Shown in pieces: positions 1-6,180 of a stretch of 6,500 nucleotides of DNA (its first letter is position 1; each line of letters opens with the position of its first letter). A program made the position numbers and the translations under genes. This stretch comes from Clostridiaceae bacterium (lineage in GTDB: Bacteria > Bacillota > Clostridia > Saccharofermentanales > DTU023): positions 1 to 6,500 of the forward strand of contig JAAZMK010000040.1 in the NCBI GenBank assembly GCA_012798865.1, read 5' to 3'. The notes beneath the pieces are model-generated. The model searched no databases. It had not been told where the DNA came from and was given only the letters and a program-made list of their open reading frames with translations.

Positions 1-281
1 GGAAGTCCGGAGACCTGTGCAATGCTGTCGGCAATCGAAAGAACTGTTCCCTTCTCCTTCGGGAGTCGTTTTCTATAATCGTACCAAGGCTTGACTTCTC
101 TCTTTTTTAAAAGATCTTCTTTGACGAGCCGCCATGTCTCCTGTTTAACTAAATCAAGGTCCGCTTCGCTCATCTCGGGGATATGTTTCCGGTACTCGCT
201 CCACGGGCTTACCTCTCTTTTCTTCAGAAGATCTTCTTTGACAAGCTGCAATGTCTCCTCCTTGACAAAATCAGGATTCAA
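1..281 (-). CDS. atpA: F-type ATP synthase alpha subunit, N-terminal part, with duplicated N-terminal extension
   Basis: This is the 5' end of a gene that leaves the window at position 1; 93 complete codons are visible. Residues 78-94 (GTVLSIADSIAQVSGLP) match the start of the alpha beta-barrel domain, usually like GTVxxVGDGIARVxGL, and alpha is the gene expected soon after atpF. Alpha and beta form the F1 catalytic hexamer on the cytoplasmic face. The TTG start at 281 is chosen because AAGGAGGT (294-287) lies 6 nt upstream and the start overlaps the atpF stop, as in coupled operons. The first in-frame ATG (residue 37) has no SD. Oddities: about 77 residues precede the barrel instead of the usual 25-30, they contain a tandem repeat, and the normally conserved GDGIAR reads ADSIAQ. 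Beta was considered, but the motif and gene order favour alpha. The catalytic core lies outside the window, so function is inferred from the N-terminus and context. Confidence 0.85.
   Translation of the reverse strand, partial: MNPDFVKEETLQLVKEDLLKKREVSPWSEYRKHIPEMSEADLDLVKQETWRLVKEDLLKKREVKPWYDYRKRLPKEKGTVLSIADSIAQVSGL
60..272 (-). repeat. Tandem in-frame repeat in the alpha-subunit N-terminus (2 copies, 117-bp period)
   Basis: Copy 1 spans 272-177 (residues 4-35) and copy 2 spans 155-60 (residues 43-74), separated by 7 residues. By hand alignment 23 of 32 residues are identical. The shared core is LVKEDLLKKREV, then PW, then YRK and a closing P. At DNA level a 15-bp block, AAGATCTTCTTTGAC on the plus strand, occurs at 111-125 and 228-242, exactly 117 bp apart. 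The third-position differences elsewhere suggest a duplication old enough to drift but still under protein-level constraint. Each copy looks like an amphipathic charged helix followed by an aromatic/proline segment. Confidence 0.9.
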
Positions 282-825
282 GACCGACCTCCTTCGACAG
301 ATTCGCAGTCGATCGAACGGAATCATCCAACGCCTTAGCCTCATCGGCGCCGACCGTGCGATCCTCTAAACGACTGATCGTTGTGATAGCCAGCTCAACG
401 GCCTTGCGGTATACGCGCTCGTCTTCTCGCGTACGCATCTCCTCAATCTCGCGATCTGCATCATCAAGTCGTGCGCTCGCCTTCGCTTCGGCTTCAGAGA
501 GAATTCTCTTTCGCTCCTCTTCAACTCGCGCCATCGCTTCCGCACGCTGATCCGCTAACGACTGATGCTGCTCTCGCTCGCGCTCCTCAAGCAATGATTC
601 ACGTTCACTTATCTCACGCTCGCGCTCTTCGTAACCGGTAAGCGATTGATCCGCTTCCTGCTGACGTTCGCTAATCACTTTGCTAAGCGGCTTGTAGAGG
701 ATTTTCTTGAAAACAAAAACTGTAATAAGCAACCCGACAACAGCGACGATGCCCGTAGCCAAGTATCCCGCGAGCACTTCCGGTGAAGTGAAGTCGATCG
801 CCTTCTCGGCGATGAAATCGAACAT
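271..825 (-). CDS. atpF: F-type ATP synthase subunit b
   Basis: This encodes the membrane-anchored peripheral stalk subunit that holds F1 static against the rotating c-ring. At 184 residues it is in the usual range (about 155-185). A short N-terminal segment precedes one hydrophobic helix at about residues 18-39. Next comes the FKKILYKPLSKVISER segment typical of the stalk entry, then a long Glu/Arg/Ala-rich coiled coil (about 50-140). The C-terminus, AVELAITTISRLEDRTVGADEA, resembles the usual b C-terminal region. There is no sign of a fused delta (OSCP-like) domain. The ATG at 825 lies 15 nt after the atpE stop with a GAGAGGG site between. The 3' end overlaps the atpA start by 11 bp, and no atpH (delta) gene follows. 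Identification rests on architecture and operon position, because b subunits are poorly conserved. Confidence 0.92.
   Translation of the reverse strand: MFDFIAEKAIDFTSPEVLAGYLATGIVAVVGLLITVFVFKKILYKPLSKVISERQQEADQSLTGYEEREREISERESLLEEREREQHQSLADQRAEAMARVEEERKRILSEAEAKASARLDDADREIEEMRTREDERVYRKAVELAITTISRLEDRTVGADEAKALDDSVRSTANLSKEVGLES
279..294 (-). promoter_or_regulatory. Strong Shine-Dalgarno site and TTG start of atpA
   Basis: AAGGAGGT at 294-287 is followed by 6 nt and TTG at 281-279. The site lies inside the last codons of atpF and the start overlaps the atpF stop, so alpha translation is probably coupled to subunit b. This site decides the start and makes the N-terminal extension part of the protein. 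Confidence 0.8.
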
Positions 826-840
826 GGGTTTACCCTCTCA

Positions 841-1068
841 CTAAAACACGAAGACGAGCAGAAGCGACACGACGAGAGCATAAATGGCGCACGTCTCGAT
901 AAAGACGATCGCGATCGTAAGCGATGTCTGAACTCTCGAAGCGACTTCCGGCTGTCTAGCCATTGAGTCAAATGCCTTGCCTGCCATTTTTGAGATTGCA
1001 TAAGCCGCAATACTGCCGACGGCTCCGATGGCAAGCGCCGCCGCCAAAGCAACTAAACTTTTTTCCAT
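841..1068 (-). CDS. atpE: F-type ATP synthase subunit c (rotor ring proteolipid)
   Basis: This is the ring-forming proteolipid that carries the coupling ion through the membrane. At 75 residues it is slightly short. It is a hairpin of two hydrophobic helices (about 5-32 and 48-75) joined by the diagnostic polar loop MARQPE, with R38, Q39 and P40. The ion-binding carboxylate is E58 in FIETCAIYALVV. The glycine-rich pattern of helix 1 is weak: serine, tyrosine and lysine occur where many c subunits have a GxGxG array. E58-T59 resembles sodium-type c subunits, but the helix-1 glutamine of the known Na+ site is isoleucine here, so protons are the more likely ion. It starts 8 nt after the atpB stop with a modest AGGTG ribosome site and ends 15 nt before atpF. 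Confidence 0.95.
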   Translation of the reverse strand: MEKSLVALAAALAIGAVGSIAAYAISKMAGKAFDSMARQPEVASRVQTSLTIAIVFIETCAIYALVVSLLLVFVF

Positions 1069-1076
1069 GATTACAC

Positions 1077-1919
1077 CTAAACCTTCTCTTCAGATAATTG
1101 TCTCTTTTGAGCGATTCGCTCAAGTGTGTTATTTGATTTTTCCACGACCTCACCGATGTATGAGGTCGTAAGATACATAAAGATCACGGCTTGTAAAAGC
1201 CCTGCCGCTACGTCGAACCACAGACCTAAAATCGATGGAAAGATGAGAGGAACGACCGTCTTGACAAATTGCAACAAGATAAAACCGCCGAACACATTTC
1301 CGAACAGACGGAGCGCCAGCGAGACAGGCTTGATCAGATAGTCAAGCAGATTGAACGGCAGCAACCCGGGAATCGGATCGATCAGCGAATACCAAAAACC
1401 CTTCAAACCGAGAAGCCGTATTCCCATCACAATGATCAACGCCACAGCAAAAAGCGCAAGCGAGAACGGAACGGCAGGATTCATGGCGGCTGCGGGCAAT
1501 TGCACCACGGCAATGGCATTGCTGACGAATATGTAAAGTCCGAGCGTCAAGGTCCAAGGAAGCACTGTTTCCGCTTGACGGCGATTCATCCCGAAACTCT
1601 CACTTAAGTTAATAACGACGAGATAGAGCTTTTCTGCGAGCGCTTGTTTGCCCGATATCTTGTGCTTGCGTAGACCGCGCCGCAACCACACGCCGAGCAC
1701 AATAAGAATCAAAGCGCTCACCACGAGCGAAACCATTGCACCTGTAACCGGAATCGATAACTTGCCGACGCGGATCGTCCAAATCGGCGAAAAATCAATG
1801 GACGAGCGAATCGTCTCCCCGAGATCACGACCTCCGGGTTTCAAGTGTTCCCATAAACGATTGAAGAAAATGCGGGAAAAACCCGACAAGACTGCCTTCC
1901 CTACTACCACCCATACCAC
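1077..1919 (-). CDS. atpB: F-type ATP synthase subunit a
   Basis: This is the membrane stator subunit that forms the two ion half-channels next to the c-ring. At 280 residues it is a normal length. Hydrophobic helices lie at about 55-79, 120-142, 150-170 and two long C-terminal ones. The signature KPVSLALRLFGN carries the essential stator arginine (R204, equivalent to E. coli R210) and N208. The last helix has LLQAVIFMYLTTSYIG, with Q243 equivalent to E. coli Q252. The residue at E. coli E219 is F213, and that at E. coli H245 is D236. The start is uncertain. GTG at 1919 is the most upstream possibility after an in-frame TGA at 1949-1947. GTG at 1910 and TTG at 1889 (preceded by GGGAAGG) are alternatives, and all remain upstream of the conserved region. 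It is the first gene of the atp operon here; no atpI is seen. Confidence 0.95.
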   Translation of the reverse strand: MVWVVVGKAVLSGFSRIFFNRLWEHLKPGGRDLGETIRSSIDFSPIWTIRVGKLSIPVTGAMVSLVVSALILIVLGVWLRRGLRKHKISGKQALAEKLYLVVINLSESFGMNRRQAETVLPWTLTLGLYIFVSNAIAVVQLPAAAMNPAVPFSLALFAVALIIVMGIRLLGLKGFWYSLIDPIPGLLPFNLLDYLIKPVSLALRLFGNVFGGFILLQFVKTVVPLIFPSILGLWFDVAAGLLQAVIFMYLTTSYIGEVVEKSNNTLERIAQKRQLSEEKV

Positions 1920-1936
1920 CCCCCGCTTCGAGCTAT

Positions 1937-1951
1937 CTTGAAAACTTCAAG
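1937..1951 (-). promoter_or_regulatory. Perfect 6-bp dyad in the atp operon leader
   Basis: CTTGAAGTTTTCAAG (minus strand) is a perfect 6+6 inverted repeat with a 3-nt centre, 17 nt upstream of the GTG start of atpB. It lies about 17-31 nt into the transcript if the proposed promoter is used. It could be an mRNA hairpin that affects translation or stability, or a small operator. A 6-bp dyad can also occur by chance. Confidence 0.4.
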
Positions 1952-1974
1952 TCAAGCCGTCCGCTGATGAACAT

Positions 1975-2003
1975 ATTCTAGTGTGATCTCCACGGATTGT
2001 AAA
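1975..2003 (-). promoter_or_regulatory. Sigma70-type promoter of the atp operon
   Basis: The minus strand reads TTTACA (2003-1998), a 17-bp spacer, then TAGAAT (1980-1975). Each hexamer matches the consensus at five of six positions and the spacing is ideal. Transcription would start near 1968, giving a leader of about 50 nt before the GTG of atpB. Its position between the vWA gene and atpB indicates that the ATP synthase genes can be transcribed separately from the upstream AAA+/vWA pair. Confidence 0.65.
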
Positions 2004-2010
2004 CTAGCTT

Positions 2011-2029
2011 AAAAGCCGAAGATCAGCTC
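2011..2029 (-). terminator. Possible weak intrinsic terminator after the vWA gene
   Basis: The minus-strand RNA GAGCUGAUCUUCGGCUUUU can fold into a 7-bp stem including two GU pairs and a 3-nt loop. The uridine tract begins inside the 3' arm and is short. It lies about 90 nt after the vWA stop and just before the -35 of the atp promoter, where a terminator would fit. The stem is weak, so read-through into atpB is likely. Confidence 0.3.
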
Positions 2030-2119
2030 ATAATCGCGAAGGCGGTGATTACAACCGTACAGGATTAAGAGAACACCGATACCGCAGCGCTTACTGTGCC
2101 TGTCTCGCACCGCATCCCT

Positions 2120-4333
2120 CTACATCATCTGAAAGATGCCCTCTAAGATCGTGGGAATTAAGCGGTCCATCTCTTTCACTTCAACGTAATCGGGGTACAT
2201 GGCGCCAAACGATTTGCGTTGCTCATCCGTCATTTCACCGAGATAAACGGACAAAACCTCCACTCCCATTTGTTTAATCTTTTCCACTTGATAGCGCACA
2301 TCGCGTTCCGCGGGCTCGCCGTAGTATCCGTCAGCTGCAGGCAAGCCATCGTTTATGGTCAGGAGCAAGTTTTTTCTCTCATCGTCACGAAACCGCGAAA
2401 TCCAGTCACGACAGTAGATCAAGGCATGTCCATCACGGTTGCTGCCGCCTGACTCAATATCCAATAAGCATAGGTGGTCGTTCTTTATGCCAAACCCGGT
2501 AATCTTATAGATGACCGTAACTCCCTCAAGAGCGAAGTTGTGCTCTGAGATACCAAAATCATAGGAAGATTCGTGTCCGAAAATCGCCAGTGGGATATCC
2601 GAGCGGTTGCACGTTTCATAAAGGATGATAAGGCTGTCGATGACCTCGTTCATCACAGAACTCATGCTGCCCGACAGGTCGACGAGAACGGTCAACGAAA
2701 TATCCTCAGCTTTCATACAGTGGAGATCTTTTTTCCAGTATTTACGATCCATTGATGCGAGCCTTCGAGAGTCGAGCGTCGATCCGATAAGTTGACGATC
2801 GATCGGCGATTTTCTTTCAACTTCGAACAGATGACGAAAAGCATCGGTATATTTGTTGAGTTGTCGCCTGTGTTTAGAGACGGCATGGCGATAGCCGTCT
2901 CTCGCTCGCAAATCAGGAACCATGGTCACAATCTTCAAGGGAACGTTTTCGTGCATACCTTTACTGAAGAGGTGGCTGATCTCGACATCAGGCTTCATGA
3001 ATAGTGTTCGCTGATTCGCCTCCGTTGTCACTTCAACTCCCAGAGAACTCAATTCACGCAACACTTCATCAAGTTCAGGGGCTTGCTCCGACACACCTTC
3101 ACCGGTAATCAACCGAATTGAGTAATTCTCAGGGTTAACGTCGCCGGCTTTGATCGATTCCAGAAGGTCCTCCAATCCTTCCTTATCGATTAACTGACCT
3201 TCACGTTCGAGCTCCGCCAAGCGTTCGAGTCTGTCTTTCTCTGTCTCGTACTCCTCCGGAATCAGATCTCTCAGGTAAGTAAAAATCTCGTTCATCAATA
3301 CAGTCCGCACCCCTGCGTGATCTGTACGGACAAAACGTTCGATGGACGGGCGCATCGCAATGAATCGACTGAGCGTATCTTCGACCGGAGATATGCCCAT
3401 TTCCTCGCTTAACGTCTCGATTAAAGACGCTATCTTCACTTCCCGCTCTTTCTTATTGTCTAAGATTTCGGCAGGTTCCAGCTCGAACGCTATCTCTTCG
3501 GCAATCCATGTACGGAGCAGTTTCTGACTATCAAATATCTTGTATGAAGCAAAGCGCTCGACAAACAAGTACGTCAATTTTTCCAAGCACAGATACTGTG
3601 CCAGTTTCAGTTTTGATTCGCGACCGCCATCATCCTCAGCTTGGCTCTTTTCTTCCACACTTGATTTCCACTCGCTCTCCCAAACCTCGTCAATCAAAGG
3701 GACTTTTCTAAAAACTTCGTAAAATTTATCTCTCGCGATGCCGCGAAGTTTAGACTGATCGGCTGCTTTCTTTACAGCCTCCTCCAGACCGACCATCGGA
3801 ATCTGGTAATTCATCCGTCCCATTAAGTGGAAGAAAGCGAGATACGGTCTCATACCCGGGAATTCCGCCATCCCATAATTCTCGATGAATGAATCTTCCA
3901 AGATATTTGAAAACTGTCGATAAGCCTTGACAAGGTGCGGGTGCATGGCGACATCCACAGGGATAGGAGTTTTCCAGTCGGATTTCAGCACGTGCAATGC
4001 CTCATGCAACGTCAGACCTCGCGAGACCATGAAAAGCCCCGTCGACATGATGATGTTCTCGTCGAAATGCATGCCGATGCGCTCCATCGCTTTTTTTACG
4101 GCAGTTTCGTTCAGGTAGTAGTTCTGATAGGATGGATCAAGGCAGATCGTTTGACCGGTCGTGTAAGCGCGATTGCTGGAAATAAAATAAAAAACGAGAT
4201 CGGGGTTTTTACTTAATAGACGAGCAAATTGCTCTTCTCTACGGCGGTTTTTTTCCTGCAAAAACGTCTCCAACAAGCGTTTCGCGAGAAGGATTTGTGA
4301 TGCAGATACACGATGCTGACGCGAACGGGTCAT
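2120..4333 (-). CDS. HEXXH metallopeptidase-like / vWA domain protein (NorD/CobT-like)
   Basis: This 737-residue protein has no signal peptide or obvious membrane segment, so it is probably cytoplasmic. The N-terminal part (about 20-190) contains HEALH (110-114) and, 32 residues later, NILEDSFIEN (143-152). That is an HEXXH zinc-site motif followed by acidic residues that could supply a third ligand. The middle (about 215-450) is charged and largely helical. The C-terminal vWA domain (about 545-737) has the MIDAS motif DLSGS (552-556), SNRDGHAL (631-638) and NDGLP (661-665). The last two resemble the NxDGxA and DGxP motifs of NorD and CobT. Such proteins pair with a MoxR-type AAA+ ATPase and recruit it to a target complex. 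The ATG at 4333 follows the AAA+ stop by 4 nt, implying coupled translation. The client is unknown. Peptidase activity is only a motif-based possibility; the fold could be a non-catalytic metal-binding or adaptor domain. Confidence 0.85.
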   Translation of the reverse strand: MTRSRQHRVSASQILLAKRLLETFLQEKNRRREEQFARLLSKNPDLVFYFISSNRAYTTGQTICLDPSYQNYYLNETAVKKAMERIGMHFDENIIMSTGLFMVSRGLTLHEALHVLKSDWKTPIPVDVAMHPHLVKAYRQFSNILEDSFIENYGMAEFPGMRPYLAFFHLMGRMNYQIPMVGLEEAVKKAADQSKLRGIARDKFYEVFRKVPLIDEVWESEWKSSVEEKSQAEDDGGRESKLKLAQYLCLEKLTYLFVERFASYKIFDSQKLLRTWIAEEIAFELEPAEILDNKKEREVKIASLIETLSEEMGISPVEDTLSRFIAMRPSIERFVRTDHAGVRTVLMNEIFTYLRDLIPEEYETEKDRLERLAELEREGQLIDKEGLEDLLESIKAGDVNPENYSIRLITGEGVSEQAPELDEVLRELSSLGVEVTTEANQRTLFMKPDVEISHLFSKGMHENVPLKIVTMVPDLRARDGYRHAVSKHRRQLNKYTDAFRHLFEVERKSPIDRQLIGSTLDSRRLASMDRKYWKKDLHCMKAEDISLTVLVDLSGSMSSVMNEVIDSLIILYETCNRSDIPLAIFGHESSYDFGISEHNFALEGVTVIYKITGFGIKNDHLCLLDIESGGSNRDGHALIYCRDWISRFRDDERKNLLLTINDGLPAADGYYGEPAERDVRYQVEKIKQMGVEVLSVYLGEMTDEQRKSFGAMYPDYVEVKEMDRLIPTILEGIFQMM

Positions 4334-4337
4334 GCTC

Positions 4338-6149
4338 TTACATCCACCGGTAAATCGAGATCAAATCCTTAATGGCATTTTGGAATTCCTGATCTTCCTT
4401 CCCCACCTGGATAACGGTTTTTTCGGCAGCCAGAACAACATGTTCATATTTGGATTGCCTCGCCCAGTTCTCAAGATCTCTCGGAGAAATAACAAAGTTA
4501 AGTTCGTCGTCTTCAATCATCTTGCGAATCTTTCGATAGACCTTCAGCATGTTGTCGACATTCGGTTTAGACGAGGGTACGCGGGTCAACAGCATTTTTC
4601 TGATGATTTCGTCCGAAAGATCATCGAGCTCCACAACCAAGTTAAAACGATTGTAAAGGGCCTGATTCATCTTTTTCGTGCCGAAATAACCGATATTCAT
4701 CGTTGCGAAAAATCGAAAATTGGGATGTCTTCGCACAAGTTCATTGTTGTCAAGCCTGACGAATCCATTGTCATCGAGGAGCGAGTTGAGGAATGCGAGA
4801 TATTCGGGACGAGAAAAGTTAATCTCCTCAAAAACGACAGCGCCTCCATCTCGAATCGCCTTCGTCACGTAACTTTCATGAAAGCGAATCTCCGGTCCTT
4901 CCGGCACATACTTGCCCAATACGAACTCATCAAGATTCTCACTGCAATTGATCGTCGCCATCAACGGCATCTTCAATGCCTCCAGTATCAGCTTGCAACC
5001 GATGGTCTTGCCGGTACCGGCAGGTCCGTAAAAGAGAACAGAACGGGCATCTCCATGGCGAACGGCAGGGATCACGGAATTTAAAACGACCGGCATCGTA
5101 AACTCCTCACCCAAGGAGGGAATCAGTTCGAGATAATCAAAGTGAAAATCCTTCGGACCAAAAGGGCTATACTGATCGCCGGAGCAATTGCATTCGCCTT
5201 GTTCCGTAGCTTTTGACCGATTCTCTTCTTGTATTTCCACACGCTGGTTCAACGACTGCAAAGCCGGATCTTCCGAAAGAGGGATGGTCGGATCAAATGT
5301 CGGATCGAGTGAAGTCAAAAGCCGGATCTTCGACTCTAAATCTTTGTAAATCTGATACGTGTTCTCGCAGAGGAAGACGAGCAGATCCGGTTTGGGATCT
5401 TTGGCATAATCCTCAATCAGTGTTCGATATTCAGGAAAATAAACGTATTGGTATGCGTGCAGAAGAAAGAAAAAGACCTGCATCATCGAATAGTCCGCGA
5501 CAAGTTTCTTCACTTGACGCTCTTTCGGACTCTCACTCGATTCGCGGAACGGAAGAAGCAGGTCGATCTCAACTCCTCTCTCCTTCAACGTGCACGCATT
5601 GCCATCATCGTCAATGAGATGACTATTTTCATATTCCGCAATCAGCCAATAATTCTTGCGCTTGCTTTTGAACCGTTCCATGTCATAGGTTCCGGTTCCG
5701 ATTATATCTTTTTCAAAAACCAAAATGGACGATTGTTGGTCTCCATCGGCAGACCGGTTAATCGCAAGATCAAATGTCATGGTTTGCTGATCTTTGAAGT
5801 GAAGTCGTCCTGTGTAGTGCAGGTCGGACGGCAAAACATAGAGGAGCTTATTCATCTCCACCGTGACGATCCTATTGGACTCGTCCAACACACGATCACT
5901 AACATAGACTTTGATCATTTCTCGTAGTGCACCCATGGAGAGGTAAGAGGCAAAGAGATTGACGCCTTCTGCCATCGCTTTTGAAATCGCCGTGGACCCG
6001 GTCGGCGACTCGTTCTTCCGATGAACGTAATAGTGAGTGACATCCGAGTGATGTTGCAGACCGAAACCCATCCAAATGTCGGGATTCTCGTAATTAAGTT
6101 TGTAGTCTAGGGGAACAATACGCATCGTCGAACCGTCCTTTATGGTCAT
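4338..6149 (-). CDS. MoxR/NorQ-like AAA+ ATPase with a large unrecognised N-terminal region
   Basis: This 603-residue protein is predicted to be a soluble ATP-driven remodelling enzyme. The AAA+ module fills about residues 340-603: Walker A GPAGTGKT (375-382), Walker B VVFEEIN (438-444), sensor 1 FATMN (481-485), an arginine-finger candidate in YNRF (R501), and the sensor-2 stretch ISPRDL (554-559). The layout fits the MoxR/NorQ/CbbQ and dynein-related group. Residues 1-340 match nothing I recognise. They look globular, with beta-rich segments up to about 200, helices at about 210-280, and an acidic linker containing CNC (320-322). Most MoxR proteins have only about 300-350 residues, so this region is an addition. 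The start is ambiguous. ATG at 6149 lies inside an inverted repeat without a good SD, while ATG at 6125 (residue 9) has AAAGGA 10 nt upstream and would give 595 residues. It is the first gene of a pair with the vWA gene 4 nt downstream. Confidence 0.88.
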   Translation of the reverse strand: MTIKDGSTMRIVPLDYKLNYENPDIWMGFGLQHHSDVTHYYVHRKNESPTGSTAISKAMAEGVNLFASYLSMGALREMIKVYVSDRVLDESNRIVTVEMNKLLYVLPSDLHYTGRLHFKDQQTMTFDLAINRSADGDQQSSILVFEKDIIGTGTYDMERFKSKRKNYWLIAEYENSHLIDDDGNACTLKERGVEIDLLLPFRESSESPKERQVKKLVADYSMMQVFFFLLHAYQYVYFPEYRTLIEDYAKDPKPDLLVFLCENTYQIYKDLESKIRLLTSLDPTFDPTIPLSEDPALQSLNQRVEIQEENRSKATEQGECNCSGDQYSPFGPKDFHFDYLELIPSLGEEFTMPVVLNSVIPAVRHGDARSVLFYGPAGTGKTIGCKLILEALKMPLMATINCSENLDEFVLGKYVPEGPEIRFHESYVTKAIRDGGAVVFEEINFSRPEYLAFLNSLLDDNGFVRLDNNELVRRHPNFRFFATMNIGYFGTKKMNQALYNRFNLVVELDDLSDEIIRKMLLTRVPSSKPNVDNMLKVYRKIRKMIEDDELNFVISPRDLENWARQSKYEHVVLAAEKTVIQVGKEDQEFQNAIKDLISIYRWM

Positions 6150-6161
6150 CTAAAATGACCA
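6143..6161 (-). promoter_or_regulatory. Perfect 7-bp inverted repeat at the start of the AAA+ gene
   Basis: TGGTCAT, a 5-nt centre (TTTAG on the minus strand), then ATGACCA form a perfect dyad. It would be a hairpin in the mRNA directly upstream of the AAAGGA ribosome site (6141-6136), or a 19-bp operator for a dimeric repressor just downstream of the probable transcription start. The downstream arm contains the upstream candidate ATG (6149-6147), which argues for the start at 6125. Confidence 0.5.
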
Positions 6162-6180
6162 GTCTATTCGTGTGGAATCC

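Noticed and set aside
91..369. 92-codon plus-strand open frame with an internal repeat
   Set aside because: Its repeat is the antisense image of the alpha-subunit duplication; the minus-strand reading continues into a conserved alpha motif.
675..1052. 125-codon minus-strand open frame overlapping atpE and atpF
   Set aside because: It is an out-of-frame reading through two well supported ATP synthase genes; the Arg/Ser/Leu-rich product is typical of a shadow.
1..1919. Canonical N-type ATPase operon
   Set aside because: Delta is missing as in N-ATPases, but atpQ and atpR, and beta and epsilon upstream of atpB, are absent, and subunit c lacks the Na+-site glutamine. Kept only as a comparison.
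2050..2119. Short 16-codon ATG frame after the vWA stop on the minus strand
   Set aside because: It is very short, has no clear ribosome site and no recognisable sequence; chance is the simpler explanation.
4332..5084. 250-codon plus-strand open frame opposite the AAA+ gene
   Set aside because: It is fully antisense to the AAA+ catalytic region, whose motifs are unmistakable. Its translation shows no recognisable domain, so it is a shadow frame.
5448..5927. 159-codon plus-strand open frame
   Set aside because: It is antisense to the N-terminal half of the AAA+ gene and has no supporting ribosome site or motif.
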